A stretch of 64,000 nucleotides of DNA. Origin: Dipetalonema caudispina. Taxonomy: Eukaryota > Nematoda > Chromadorea > Rhabditida > Onchocercidae. The translations under genes were made by a program, and so were the position numbers. Below are positions 14,083 to 26,281 of this stretch, one piece after another; the first letter of the stretch is position 1, and every line of letters begins with the position of its first letter. Below the pieces are notes generated by a model. That model was given only the letters and a program-made list of their open reading frames with translations, made no database searches and had not been told where the DNA came from. Location of the stretch: the NCBI GenBank assembly GCA_013365325.1, contig JABVXV010000144.1, positions 84,606 through 148,605 on the forward strand, in the 5' to 3' direction.

Positions 14083-14947
14083 AGCACCTCTTTAAAGTAA
14101 TAAAAAAAGAAAAAACAATTTTCGATAAACTTTGTATATAAGAAAAAAGCAATCAAAATTTATAAGCATCCAACGTAACCACTTTTTTTCATCCTTAACA
14201 TAGCACTAATAACACGTCTAACGTGTGAATCCTCCACGCCTACAGTGTAATATTCTCCTGTGCAAATAATAAGTACATTATAAATAATACGTAATATATA
14301 CTAGTGACAAAAGAGTTCTCACTCAAACGATATTTCGGACCTTTTAACTGATAAAAGTGAGCTACTAATGCTGTTAAATCTCTTTTACTTATAAAGAGCC
14401 TAGTGATGTCTTACTAGCCTAGGCCCAGTACTGCAAGAACCCCACCAACAATCTATCCAAACATAAGTCCAATCTAATCACTCTCCACTACCCCTTTCGT
14501 AAGCCTAAATTTTACCGGGTGGTATAAGGCTGCAACAGTTCAAAATGTGTGATGAACTTCGTCATGGTATAGTTCGGATTTGCTGGTTCGTCCATGTTTG
14601 TAAGGGTTATGCAAGATGGATAATTCCGTAACCCCGTAATGTCGCGTTGGGAGGAAGGAGCAAAAATGTCGGGTGAGGATATTCTGATATCAAACAGTGA
14701 GAAGAATTAGATACAATCGGGAAATTATGGTCTGATACCTGAGATTTAAGGTATATACATATATGGACGTACAATCTAAATAAACAGAAACATGGCTAGA
14801 GATGTGTAGTTTAATTAGAGGTATACAATTTAGGCAGAAAATGTCATTCGATCAAAAAGGTGCAAGAAAGTACCGTTTGAGTAGCCTTTGTCCATTTTTA
14901 TCCATTTAAGGAAGAGTATTTCAAAAACATAGGCTATTTTCATTCAA
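14083..14947. promoter_or_regulatory. Divergent promoter region, RPL4 / unknown gene
   Basis: Intergenic DNA between two head-to-head genes. Near RPL4 it carries pyrimidine-rich tracts, as ribosomal protein promoters often do. A locally less AT-rich patch lies at about 14515-14690. No coding exon could be supported. Confidence 0.4.
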
Positions 14948-15934
14948 ATGGAAGATACGCCTGATGAGATTAGTATGGACGAACAGATGGATTGCACGTC
15001 AAGTTTGTTGGCTCATCATGAAAGACCGGAGTGCACTGATTCTTCCACCGGTTGGTAGCATTATGATTTGCTTCTAATTCTTTTTTTTCCCAGATTTCTG
15101 AAAACTACTGAAGGATGGATTTACTAATGTAATGAGAATGAGAAGATTGATAGTCTTGTAGCTAACCGATGCTTTTTTGTTGTTCACAGAAGTAGGATAT
15201 TCATGCAGGATAGTTAATGTTGGTTTATTAAATTACGCTATGTCAAATGAATAAAGGATTGATCCGTGTGTTTTCAGGGAAAGAAAATTGGCAATGAATT
15301 AAAAAGAAGTGTTCAGAAATTATTCTTTTAGAGCCGAAAAGACAAAAATTGGATGGTGATGCTGATGAAAAGTTAGCTGAAAATGTGAGTAGAACTAAGA
15401 GATTAACTCAGCTGAAGAAAGATATCGCTATCCTGGAAGCGGCGATTCGGCGCGGTCAAGAAACAATGGAAAAAATGTTAAACATAGCAGTAGAAGACAT
15501 GACAATTGATCCACTGGTAAGAATTCAAGTTTGTTTAAATCTTGAGAAATATCGCAGATAATATGTCTCGTTTATGTTCTTTTGAATCAGAAGTTGCGGT
15601 GAATCTCTAAGAAAGCCTGTTTCAGTCGCGACAGGAAGATCTCTTAAGGAGGCGCCACTCGCTAATGGCTGAACTTATTTCCACGCAGAACGTACCCGGA
15701 AAAAGTAGGTTGAAATTTATATAAATTGAAAAAATTGATGTCGGAAACTTTATTTTTATTGAGGAATGACGTTGTAGAGGACATTTTCTCTGTCCTTCGT
15801 ATTTCTTTTTAATCTTATGTTTAGGGAACCGAGTGCAGCGCTTGCAAAACGGTTCATTGGTAGTTAATTTACTGGAACATATTGGAAAGAACAGCGATAC
15901 TGCTTTTGTCAAAGTAAAGAAGTTTAATTACTAA
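14948..15934 (+). CDS. Small charged coiled-coil protein, function unknown
   Basis: I do not recognise this gene. Four exons close in frame: 14948-15050, 15332-15516, 15626-15704 and 15825-15934, giving about 158 residues. The N-terminus is acidic (MEDTPDEISMDEQMD). A basic patch, EPKRQK, could be a nuclear localisation signal. The middle (RLTQLKKDIAILEAAIRRGQ to about residue 95) is predicted by eye as coiled coil. RQEDLLRRRHSLMAELI and a second basic patch (GKRNRVQR) follow. The 3' end is ambiguous: a 38-nt intron (15914-15951) could replace the last residues with EYNKTTG and a stop at 15973-15975. Regular splice sites and coding-like composition support a real gene. Small size, charge and possible NLSs suggest a nuclear partner protein, which is inference only. 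Confidence 0.72.
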
Positions 15935-15975
15935 AGAATTTTGGTTTGCAGGAATATAACAAGACTACCGGCTAA

Positions 15976-17673
15976 TTAGTATTCAGAAATGAGTAGACAC
16001 TTATAATCGAATGGAAATTTGTATTATAATTGGATAGGTTCCAGTGTTTTTCGATTCAGAGTGTTTTAAATTTGTTGCTTATTAAAAGTTATAGCTTCCA
16101 ACAAATTCCTGTTTTTTAAATCACTTTTAATGATGTGAAAGAATGCATTCAGGTTGAAGCATGGGAACTGAGGAAATGTGGATGTGATTTCTGTGATGTT
16201 TACAGTTCATCACGAATTGAGCTCCCACCACGTGTATAAAGTATTGTCCTGCGGAAGATTTATGGTAATGCTTGTAATGTAAATCTTGATTAATGCTCAT
16301 AAAATTTAGTAGTGGTTGTTGGGTCATCACAAAAAGAGGGCAGGTAGTGAAGTTAAACTCTTTGAGCACTACTTTTTTCAGTAGCTTCCCAAAGTTATGA
16401 AGTGCCGAGTCGATTTATAATCATGTTTCTCTATAGGTAAAGCAAATACGTTCAGATGGCAATGCATCAGCGCTCATTTCTTTAGAGCATGCGTACTGTT
16501 TCGAGATCTCAACAGCGACTGCCCTGTGTTTTCGCCGAAGTGTGTACTGCCGTTTTTCGATGAATATGGATCCGTTTGAAGTTTGTTTGTTTTAGAAGTT
16601 TCAATTTGAATCGGTTCGGTTCTGTATGATGATTGTGCACGCGTGTTTTTGTTTTCTTTGTGAATTGCAAGATTTTGTGTAAATACTTCTCCTAAGTTAA
16701 TACTTCTATCTCAAAATAAATTTTCTTTCAAAATCTTTCTGAATATAATTGGGATCGCCTTAGGCCACCTCATCATCGTCATCTGTACTGAAAACCTTAT
16801 TTTTTCCTTTTTTTAAAGTAAAATTGACTCAATATATGTTGTGAAGAGCTTGTATACGTTCTCTTCTTACTTTGTTATTTTACAGTCAGTCATTTTCACA
16901 TTAATTTTAAATTTCTTTAGTTATGCGCAGTTCGTTTTATGTTTTATTATTACAGTCACAAACGCACTTTGTATACATTCATAACCACTTTAGTACATAT
17001 TCTCTTTAATAACTTATTCCACTTTCCATATCTCTCTGTTACTGCCATTGACTCAAATAATTTATTTCCTTCAGATATTTGTTAGAGGAAAGCAATTTTT
17101 TAAATTTGGTTCTTGAAGATTACTGAATTTTTCTTTGACAGATTGTTTGCTTTATTCAACAGGTATTTTTACCAATAAAATGCTTCTCTTTATTCGAATG
17201 TTCTCCTGACATTGGTTATGTTATAACGCATCACCCGTACATCGTGATAATACTTTGTAGTTTGTAGGTAACTAATCAGATCTTTTAAATGTAATGTTTG
17301 TTAGGGATTTCCAAGTACCAGTCAAGTTTTGGGTCGCTGTGAAATAGGTCGACTTGTATTAGGAGGGTATCAATTTCGGGTAGTCCTTCATGCATGTTTT
17401 ATTGCTTGTGAATATGGCACTTGTTTGAAGTATGGAATCCTTTCGAAGGGTTTCGTATGATTTCGGACGTAAAAGATCGAGGGAAGAATTTGGAATATAC
17501 TAGCGAAACAGTAATACAGTTCTGGGAAATCTGTCAATTCCTGCTAGTTCAAAGTCTTTGATTTCGTCTTGCAGATTAATTCTGTATCAAGTTCCTTTAA
17601 CTTATTGAATTGAATAGCTTACCGCTAATTGTATGAATTAAAGGATATTGGGAAGTGAGTAACTGTACAAAAA
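15976..17673. other. Intergenic region upstream of UBXN1
   Basis: No gene can be supported here. A less AT-rich patch at about 16440-16615 contains an open frame ending shortly after ATGAATATGGATCCG, but no partner exon was found. The rest is AT-rich with oligo-T stretches. Confidence 0.45.
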
Positions 17674-19585
17674 ATGTCGATGCTGGATCAACTGGAGGAG
17701 ATGGGTTTTCCTCACGATATTGCGTATGCTTTCATTCTTTCCAAAGAATTTTCCACCAATAATTTGAAATGACGGGAAAATAAAAAAAATGGAAATTGTT
17801 TGAAAAAATTGCCCAAGAATTAGTTGGGTTTGATGCTAAAATTGTGGGTTTTAGCGAGAAAGCATTACGAGAAACTGGCGAAACAGGGTTGATTGAGGCA
17901 GTAGAATGGATTGCAGCCCATCAGAAGGATAGTGATACAAATCCTCCGAAACCTGCTCAGACACAGCTACCGGAAGAGGAAAGTTCGATTGTTGAATTTG
18001 CTGAAGAGGAGGAACCATCGAAGCCGTCGTCTACTGAAGTGCCACAAGCAATGTCGTTTAAATGTGATGTGTATGCATATTTGAAAATTTTCTCTATACG
18101 ATGATGAACGGTTGGTTACAGTAGATGATAGAATTTTTGCAGTTAAGAGACTTGACTTGGCTAGGTTTTATCAATCAATATACATCGCTTTAGTAGAGGT
18201 ATTCCTGTGTTCCGATCAAGTAACACAAGCAATTCCATTCTTTAATGGCTTCTCATGATTTCAACGATGAATGCCTAACGTTTTCATCAATGTCCGAAGT
18301 GTCTTATGACAGGCGAGTGTCATTTCACTTGTAAGACGTATATGTTAGACGCTTTAGGTGTGGAAAGCATTTAGCCGATGACCAGGCAGTTATGTTCCAC
18401 GCAGCACGCACAAAACATGAAGCGTTTAGCGAGTCAACGGAAGCTGTTAAGCCATTGACGGAAGAAGAGAAGAAGGAAAGAATAGCAGCATTGCAAAAGA
18501 AATTGAAGGAAGCACGAGCAAAGAAGGAGGAGGAAGAGAGAAAAGAAACGCTGGAGAAAGTCAGTGTTTGTACCTAATGATTTTTCAAGTATAATAATTT
18601 TCTCGAAATTGAGTTTCCGCACTTGTTTGAACAGTTGTTGTAGTTGGAAAAACGATTATTGTAGGAAAAACGCCGTCGTTTAGAAGGAAAATCGATGGCA
18701 AAAGTGGAGGAAGAAAGAAAAGAAGCGGAAATAAAGAAAATGTTGGAAGCAAAGAAACGTGAAAAGCATGAAGTGAGGCTTTGAAAGATTTTAGATGAAA
18801 ACTATGTGGTAGCAATAGTTAAGAACTGTATTTACTTGTTAAGGAAATAGAAGCGCGTAAACGTGTTTTGGAACAAATTCGTTTGGATCGAGAAGCACGT
18901 AAGCTGGCTGAACAGCTACGGCAGCCACAGCCAAAAACAGTGACAGTTGATTCACCATTGCCTGCTGTGAATGAAGCGCCTTCAGTAAAGGATGGTAGTT
19001 ATTGTCAAATACAAGTACGATTACTTAATGGTTCAATCATCAAGGAAAAGTTTAAAGTAAGTTCAACTTTGTAATGACATGCGGCCAATGATGGATTAAA
19101 TTTAGTTTTGGTTGTTCAGTAATTGTATGCAGAAGCTAGCGCATTTCCTAAATACTAGAAAATTGCTGCTCAGTTAACAGCTGCTTAGCTTTGATAGAAC
19201 TGCTACTCCTTTTTGATTGGACTTTTGATGGATTTACAATGTGAAGTTGGGCAAAGATCACATACAGGTGTACCAAAGAATACTGCATGTAATGATACCA
19301 TTTACAGTCAGATGAACCACTATCCCATGTACGTTTATGGGTAGAAATGCATGGTAAGGATACAATGGATGGCATCCCTTTTACTCTCATGACTCCATTT
19401 CCTCGTAAAGTATTTACCGATGAAGATATGGAGGCACCCATCAAAGTTCTCGGTACGTTTTCAGATATTAATCTAGTATTTGTAAAATATGTTTCTATGC
19501 TTGCTTGTTCATTTTGTAGCTTAAACTAGGATTTTCAGGGTTGGTGCCTTCTGCAAATATGGTTGTTACACGCGCTACCCACTAG
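17674..19585 (+). CDS. ubxn-1: UBX domain protein 1 (UBXN1/SAKS1 type)
   Basis: An adaptor that binds ubiquitin through an N-terminal UBA domain and the p97/CDC-48 ATPase through a C-terminal UBX domain, acting in protein degradation. Exons: 17674-17723, 17855-18070, 18358-18559, 18665-18772, 18844-19056, 19308-19452, 19539-19585, about 326 residues. The UBA spans about residues 1-45 (LEEMGFPHDI then EKALRETGETGLIEAVEWI) and is split by the first intron. A zinc-finger-like C-x2-C...H-x5-H element follows, beginning KCDVCGKHLADDQ, then FSESTEAVKPLTEEEKKERI and a long Lys/Glu coiled coil. The UBX domain ends the protein and keeps the p97-contacting FPR loop (PFPRKVF). The layout matches animal UBXN1 throughout. 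Confidence 0.94.
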
Positions 19586-20779
19586 ACTTTTCCCATTTAC
19601 CCGATGAATGATATAAACAACCAGCCAATATTTTATTGTGAAAAGTGACCAACTGTCATGTACAACACCTACCACAAATAACTTAGTTGTTCTCATTATG
19701 TTTATGCATTAATACTACCATAGGATCTGTTTTCTAAATTCGTACGAATATCAGCTATGATCATTCTGAATTTGTCTGCTGCCTTGAAAACAAAATTATG
19801 AATCCTTGCACTTTTTTATGTACATTGGTAATGAACACATATCTAGCACTAAGAAAAATCCAGTTATTGCATTTAGGATACTCTTAAAACAATCGTGAAA
19901 TCATTTCATATATTAACACAAAGACTTGGTTTTTTTTTTCTTTTTTTTTTCTGGGATTTCTATGTCTCTGTCAAACGTATTAACGTACTTGATTTCCTAA
20001 AACATTTATTGGTATGCCGGACATCCCCTACATATGCATGGAACGCTTTAAAATTACAGGTCGGTTTCACACTCCTACAGTTAAAGTCTCAATATCGCTG
20101 GGGTACATAATTCTGTCTCAGTGTACATAACCATAGGTCAGTGGAATCAATAACTTGACGCAGTAGAGGCAAAGGACCCATAAACACTGCAATAATTACA
20201 ATCAAGTGGAATAATATATCGGAATGATGGCGATGCTATTAGTGGGAAGAGTCGGAAGTTAGACTGCAAAGCAATTGGTGTGGCTCCTCTATTTCAAAAA
20301 CACAAAGTAAAGATTCATACGGATTAAAGTTACTCTATGCATTTAAAAGTGATGGTAAAGGCTAAACATTTATGGAATTGAAATTTTCCGTGGAAGAATA
20401 TTTCTGAGTTTGATATTTAACAAAATGGTATTTCTAAATAGTTATAAATTCGGAAGTGGTAAAATTCAGGATGTAATCTCTGTATGTGACATACTAACTG
20501 TTAGAGTTTTGTGATTTCACAACAAATTTTAAAATAATTGTCCTCACTGACATGACTGCTAAAATACGAGGATGTTATATATCTTATTTAAATATAAGGA
20601 GGACAAATCCCATGATTAAAATGAAAAAAAAAAAAAAAAAAAATGCGCAATGAGGTCAACAAAAGAATTATTTTGGGGCTAAAGATGGCCGCCATTAAAA
20701 GCTGAGGCAATAAAGGAATCTACGAGAAGGTAACAACTGAAAATTTTAATACAATAACTGCGAGATCAAGACAGTAGCT
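19586..20779. other. 3' flanks of convergent UBXN1 and DEK genes
   Basis: Non-coding sequence with a T-rich run (about 19930-19951) and an A-run (about 20624-20642). No exon, RNA gene or transposon is supportable. Confidence 0.5.
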
Positions 20780-23700
20780 TCATGAATCTTCCATTTTCTC
20801 CAAAGCTGCTTTCACGCGTTCCTTCAGTGCACCTTTATACGTGACCATATCCAAATTTGGGAACTTTTCCGCAATCTACAAACATTGTAACTTTTTTGAG
20901 TTAATGCGAATGATAATAAGGTCTTGTTTAGTCTTTTTACTGGATCAATCCACTAATTATATCCTACCAAGGATCAGCTGCTTTTCTAATTTGCCAGCTG
21001 ACTTTTCAACCACGTAAGAGATTCACGAGTGCAACGTTATATGTCACTAAGTTTTAAAGCATAGTATCTATGCATCAATTACTGGCTCTACGTTAATGTT
21101 ACTAAAAAATCGTCTATTAATTGTCGATTAACATCAACCCTTAGCCAACCTCGACTGCTAACTTTTCATAAGACTTCTCCCCAAGATATTCTAAACTCTA
21201 TAGCATCAACTCATTACGATCGAAATCCCTACCCTTTCACACATTTGTTTCATCGTACAATTCACAAGATCCACAGAACGAAGTATTTCATTAATAGCAG
21301 TTTCTACCTCTCCATTTGAAGGTCCACCATCGCCCCAAGTTGAATCTTCCTTAACATCAGCAAAACATAAACACTATTTTTTTTACTACTGTGAGATAAA
21401 ATACATTATACAACTTGGTATTCCCGACCAATTTTGAAATGATACCAATTCTAAATTATTTTCAATATTAGTTGTAATTAAGCGAAATACTTGACCAGTT
21501 ATAAGTAAAATAAAAAGACCTTCGCCGTAGCGCTTTTGGAAACAGAAGTTAATTCACTGGAACTCTTCAGCTTTCCCGAACGGTTTTTTATCGCACTTGT
21601 CGATTCTGATTTCTTCTCTTCAGTCTCCTCATCACCGCTAGATTCCTCCCCGCTCTGACCAGCATCGTCATTCTCACTTGATTCTTCCTTTGATTTCTTT
21701 ATGTTTTTTTTGTTTCCTACAAAAATCTGACATAACACGCTTTAGAAAGCATAATCCATCTATTTCTATCCCGTTTGCGAAAGCATACAGATACCTTTCT
21801 TTTCAATCCTGCTTCGTTTCGCTTTCTTCCTCGACGATTTTGAAGAACTCCTTCGCTTCTTTGCTAATGCAACCTTTTTGCCCTTATCTTCGGGTTTTTG
21901 CAAGAAATGAAGGACATTCATCACCTAAATAAGTTTGCATTATGTAACACACTCCCTATCTCCCATTTTACAACTATGAAATTTTTGAACAAATTTCACC
22001 CGGACTTTCTTTTTTTTTTCGAATTCTCAAACACTAAGTTAACTTCATGAATTTAGACATTTTTACACCGCAAAAAAAAGATAATCACTATTTAACAAAT
22101 ACCAAATACACTTACTGCTTCTTCCTTTGTATGTCCTCTCTCTGAACCCAGAATTCTTCCAATCAGATGTAACTAAAAAGATGAAAGAGCGTATCACTGC
22201 GTGCCAAAATCATTTAAACACTTCATTCTTATAAAAAAGATTTGTGTTGTTCCCAGCAAGCGATGGTTGGATATCATTTCCAAAAGAAGCTCGCGATTCT
22301 TACCACCAAGCAAAGGTTCAGATTATGTGGTCTCTACTGACATAAATGCTACATTTCAGTTTCGGATATTCATTATCAGAAAATCAAGCTGCCGCATCTC
22401 ATTGTGAGATGGACCTGGTAGAGATTTGAAAAAGGATGACAGGACATATTTATAAGAACTTTTAGATAAGTTCATCTGTATCGATATTATAAAGAGTTCC
22501 AAGTCATCATGAATGCATCCAAAAGGTAAAATACATAAGGTCATTCAACAGCTGAAATCACGAGCTTCTATCGGAAAGACATGCTTATTAACTCTCTTAA
22601 CCTATCAGTCATTTTTGGTTCTGTACTGCTACACGACATCTTGCGCGGTATACGAAATACCTATGTTGCAAGCATTAAGTTTCTGAAACTACCAAAACTT
22701 TCGATTGAGCACCTCATTATTTGTGAGTTTCATTGCTGTTGCCTTCTTCTTGTCGAAATCAGCACTCATTTCATCAAATGCAAAACCGTTAAATCTTCTA
22801 AGGTCTCTTCTTCTGGACGTTACGGTTCCAGGAGTGCCGTAACATAATCTGTGAAGCCATTTCAATGTCTCATTCTGCGCTTTAGAAATGCCAGCATTTA
22901 CTAAAATACAAATATATTAAACAAGATACACAAAGAAAAAATGATGTTAAACTCAAAAACCATAGAAAGGATTGAAATTCCGACAGTTCCTGAAACTTAT
23001 TCCATGGTTCTTATTTCTCAAGAAAAACTTCGATGCGTGGAGATAATTAAGGTAGTGAAATCTGACATCATAGTGTTCGACATCCTATTGTACTACAATA
23101 AAAACAATAGCATAATATTCCTGCAATCATAGGAGTTTCAACACTGCTTCCTAATCGAAAAAATTACCGAATTCAATGTCACCAAGAGAAGTTCCTGACC
23201 CAACCGCGTCCAAAGATGCTTTCTTTGACGGTGGGGACGAGATGGCTGCAAGGCGTTCCACTGCATGGCGTTGTCTTTTTCCTTCTCTCACAACTGGCTC
23301 ATCAAGAAGGCCTATAAGCCAGATAATATTAGCACAAAGTAATCTATTATGACCAGTCAAAAAAAAGCGACTTATACTTACAACCATTGTATCTTACATC
23401 GCCATCATCAATCTCAGCTGAACCATAATAACCGTCATGCTCAATTATTGCTTTAAAAAAAAAAAAAGGAAAAATGATATATCGCTTTAAAATTCTCAAA
23501 ATCATGGAAAAAATTTTCGAAAGAAAAGGGACCTCTTTTTACAGGCCTCGGTTTTTCTTCTTCGGCCACTTCTGCAGTTCCCTCTAGATCATTGACCGTA
23601 TCATTCATTTCACTGCCACTTCTGTTCAAATCTTCAGTAAATTGTTCTGAATTCGCCACTTCTTTTATTTCAACACTCCCTTCATCCCTTCTTCCAACAT

Positions 23701-24219
23701 TCATTTCATTCTTTCTAATATCGGCCGCTATTCTCTCTTCTTTCTGATCGTCAGCCATTTCTTCTTCATTGCTTTCATCTTTCGATTCCTCGTCCTTTCC
23801 GGACTAAAACAAACAAGTAAGAAGTAAATACTGATCACAGCAATATAAATATTTTATATAACGTTAACTAAAAAACTGTACTCAAGAACCACCCAAATCT
23901 TAATAAACAGATTCTTCTCACTAACTGACGTACTCACTGTTCACGATTTCATTCATGAGGCTTCTATTCAAAATGCAATTACATCATCATCACTATCACA
24001 AAATATAAAACATATCAGTAGATCGGAAAACTTCCAAAATGTTCATTAGAAATTAGTAACAACAAAGAAAAATAATCACATCTTACCATCCTCAATTAAA
24101 GCATATAAGAAATTTACAACAAAATGCTAATGACAACTATATTATGGATGATTTTCACATGACAAATAAACGAACATTCTTACCCGGTCACCAGCTTCTT
24201 CCTTATATTCATCAGCCAT
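20780..24219 (-). CDS. dek: DEK-type chromatin protein
   Basis: DEK is a nuclear DNA- and histone-binding protein that alters chromatin topology. Ten exons in coding order: 24219-24184, 23803-23533, 23450-23385, 23311-23168, 22900-22713, 22172-22116, 21924-21795, 21716-21520, 21349-21233, 20875-20780, about 433 residues. The N-terminal third is acidic. GKRQRHAVERL matches the start of the conserved DEK core, followed by LKWLHRLCYGTPGTVTSRRR and FNGFAFDEMSADFDKKK (pseudo-SAP/SAP region). A Lys/Arg/Ser stretch (RRSSSKSSRKKAKRSR) and an acidic Ser/Glu stretch follow. The C-terminus (AINEILRSVDLVNCTMKQMCE, then IAEKFPNLDMVTYKGALKERV) is the DEK_C domain. The start is a 12-codon exon (MADEYKEEAGDR). 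Confidence 0.9.
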
Positions 24220-24684
24220 TGCAGTGCATAAGACTCAGTCAATCTCGCTAACTGTAAAAATATGATTAAAGTGAATTATGCAAACTTGCTACACCATCAT
24301 GAGATTACATGAATAGAGTAAATTATGTCAACTTGTTATACCACCAAGAGATTATGAAGCTAACAAAATAACCACAATGCAGTAATACTGAGGAATAAAG
24401 GGAGGGCAAAAAAAGATACATATATTTGATGTTGAGATGTAAACCAATCCGAGATATATCAAATCCCGAGATATATCAGATCTAGAACCTCAAGTCCCCT
24501 TGAACTTTGCTAGGTAGCCACCCTGTCTCGTCCCGCCAACTCAGCACATTTTAAAACTAAGACCCGCCCGGACTACCCGCACCAAGACCAACATCTCATC
24601 GTAGCCCATTCTTACACAGCTTATCGCCGACTCGATATGAAAATTTGAAATCCACAGAGCATATCTGTTGTAGATAATGATTGT
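24220..24684. promoter_or_regulatory. Bidirectional promoter region, DEK / MESH1
   Basis: A short head-to-head spacer. It contains a distinctly C-rich patch (about 24490-24640, with CCACCCTGTC, CCCGCCAAC and CCCGCCCGG) that stands out from the AT-rich surroundings, and a short imperfect tandem repeat of a CGAGATATATCA-like unit at about 24450-24480. Both genes may be driven from here. Confidence 0.45.
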
Positions 24685-26281
24685 ATGTCGGATGTTAGTG
24701 GGGACTTATTGTTAGGTATGGACGTATGTACCGTCATCAAAGCGTGTAATTTTGCAGCTGAACGCCATAGTTTACAGAGACGAAAAGATATTCTGCAAAC
24801 ACCTTATATCAATCATCCAATCGGTAAGTTAATAACTTTACTTATTACAGCTAACTGTGCTCTACAGGAGTACTAAATGTGGCACTTATTCTTGTTCAAA
24901 CATTTTTATTGTACTGCCGCTCTTCAAACAGGTTTTTTTTTTTTACATGTGAAAAATCCAATTCTCTTCTTCATGTTTGTGTGGTTTACTTCTTGCTATT
25001 TCGACCTCTTAGTTTAAGGTATATAAAATTTTGTATTAAAATATACAAGGTTTATTTCAGGCGTTGCGAATATATTAACATCTGAAGCTGGTGTGACAGA
25101 TAGTGTAACGATCGCAGCAGCACTGTTGCATGATACCGTCGAAGATACAGCTACTACTTTCCAGGAAATTAGTGGCTTATTTGGTGAAGAGGTGCTTTTT
25201 TTTCTAAGCTTTTTCGGCTAATTTAAAGGGAAACAATTGTGCAACGAGAGTGTGATTCATTGGCGTCAATTTCTGATTTACAGATTCGACAGATTGTGCA
25301 GGAATGCACCGATGATAAGAGTTTACCAGTCTCTGAACGGAAGCAACTGCAAATTAAAAATGCGGCACGGCATTCACACAAGGTTAATTTAAAATTTCAT
25401 ATTAGAGAAAAGAACGAGAAGGAAGCAAAGTTATATGTTGTTTGGATTTTATCAAATATTTTACATTTTTTTAACAGTTGACTTACGTGGGAAGAGTTTG
25501 TTGTTCATTCGGATACAATCGGATGCTCAGCATGTCTATCGCCTTAAATACAAAAATCAAATTCTAAAGATTTGCTGCAGAAGAATTCGAAACATGAAAT
25601 GAAATTTTGCATCTCGAACTTTATCAATTATTCTGACAATGTTATTTTTGCGTATCACATGAGCTAATTTTATTGCACTGAGTTTCAAATAATATAATTT
25701 CAGGAGATTTTTTCATGCATTAATTTTTAATGGTCAGGATAGAATCAATTAATCATTAGTAGATACAATAAGAAATATGCAACATTGTTATTGTTTTAAG
25801 CATTGAAGAAGGCAGAACAGCACAGTCTGGTGAGACTTAACCACCAGGGAGTGGACTACACAATATGTTGTAAATATTCGAAGATACACTGTATAGATTT
25901 TCAGATTAGTGATATATGAATACACAGTGACTGAGTATTTAAATTCAAAATCGAAATTGAATGAAGATAATGCTATTTGCGCATTAAATACATGGTTGAT
26001 CCCAGTAATACTGTGACGCTAAACAAGAATTATTTATTATTATATTAAGCAATTCATGCGTGTATAAATATAGTCTGTTGCAGGCAAAATTAATTCACCT
26101 CGCAGATAAACTTTACAATTTGCGAGATTTGGAACGTGGGACACCGGTTGGATGGAGTGCACAAAGGGTAAAAGAATACTTTATTTGGTCGAAAGCAGTT
26201 GTATCAGAACTAAAAGGAACCAATGAAGCTCTGGAGGTTGCCCTTGATGATGTCATTAATAGGTATTTGTGCAAATGCTGA
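24685..26281 (+). CDS. mesh-1: MESH1 / HDDC3 metazoan SpoT homolog
   Basis: A small Mn-dependent HD-superfamily hydrolase. It removes pyrophosphate from (p)ppGpp in vitro, and animal enzymes also dephosphorylate NADPH. Exons: 24685-24823, 25061-25191, 25284-25382, 26084-26281, about 188 residues, close to the family length. Metal ligands are intact: His44 in YINHP, the HD pair His70-Asp71 in LLHDTVED, and Asp131 in [15 protein letters not shown] near residue 34 and EYFIW are also typical. The last intron (25383-26083) is long. The start at 24685 fits the family N-terminus. It is divergent with DEK. Confidence 0.95.

Noticed and set aside
16440..16615. Less AT-rich open frame with ATGAATATGGATCCG before GTTTGT, as a possible first exon of UBXN1
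   Set aside because: UBXN1 already has a proper UBA-initiating Met at 17674 and there is no acceptor before it in a matching phase.
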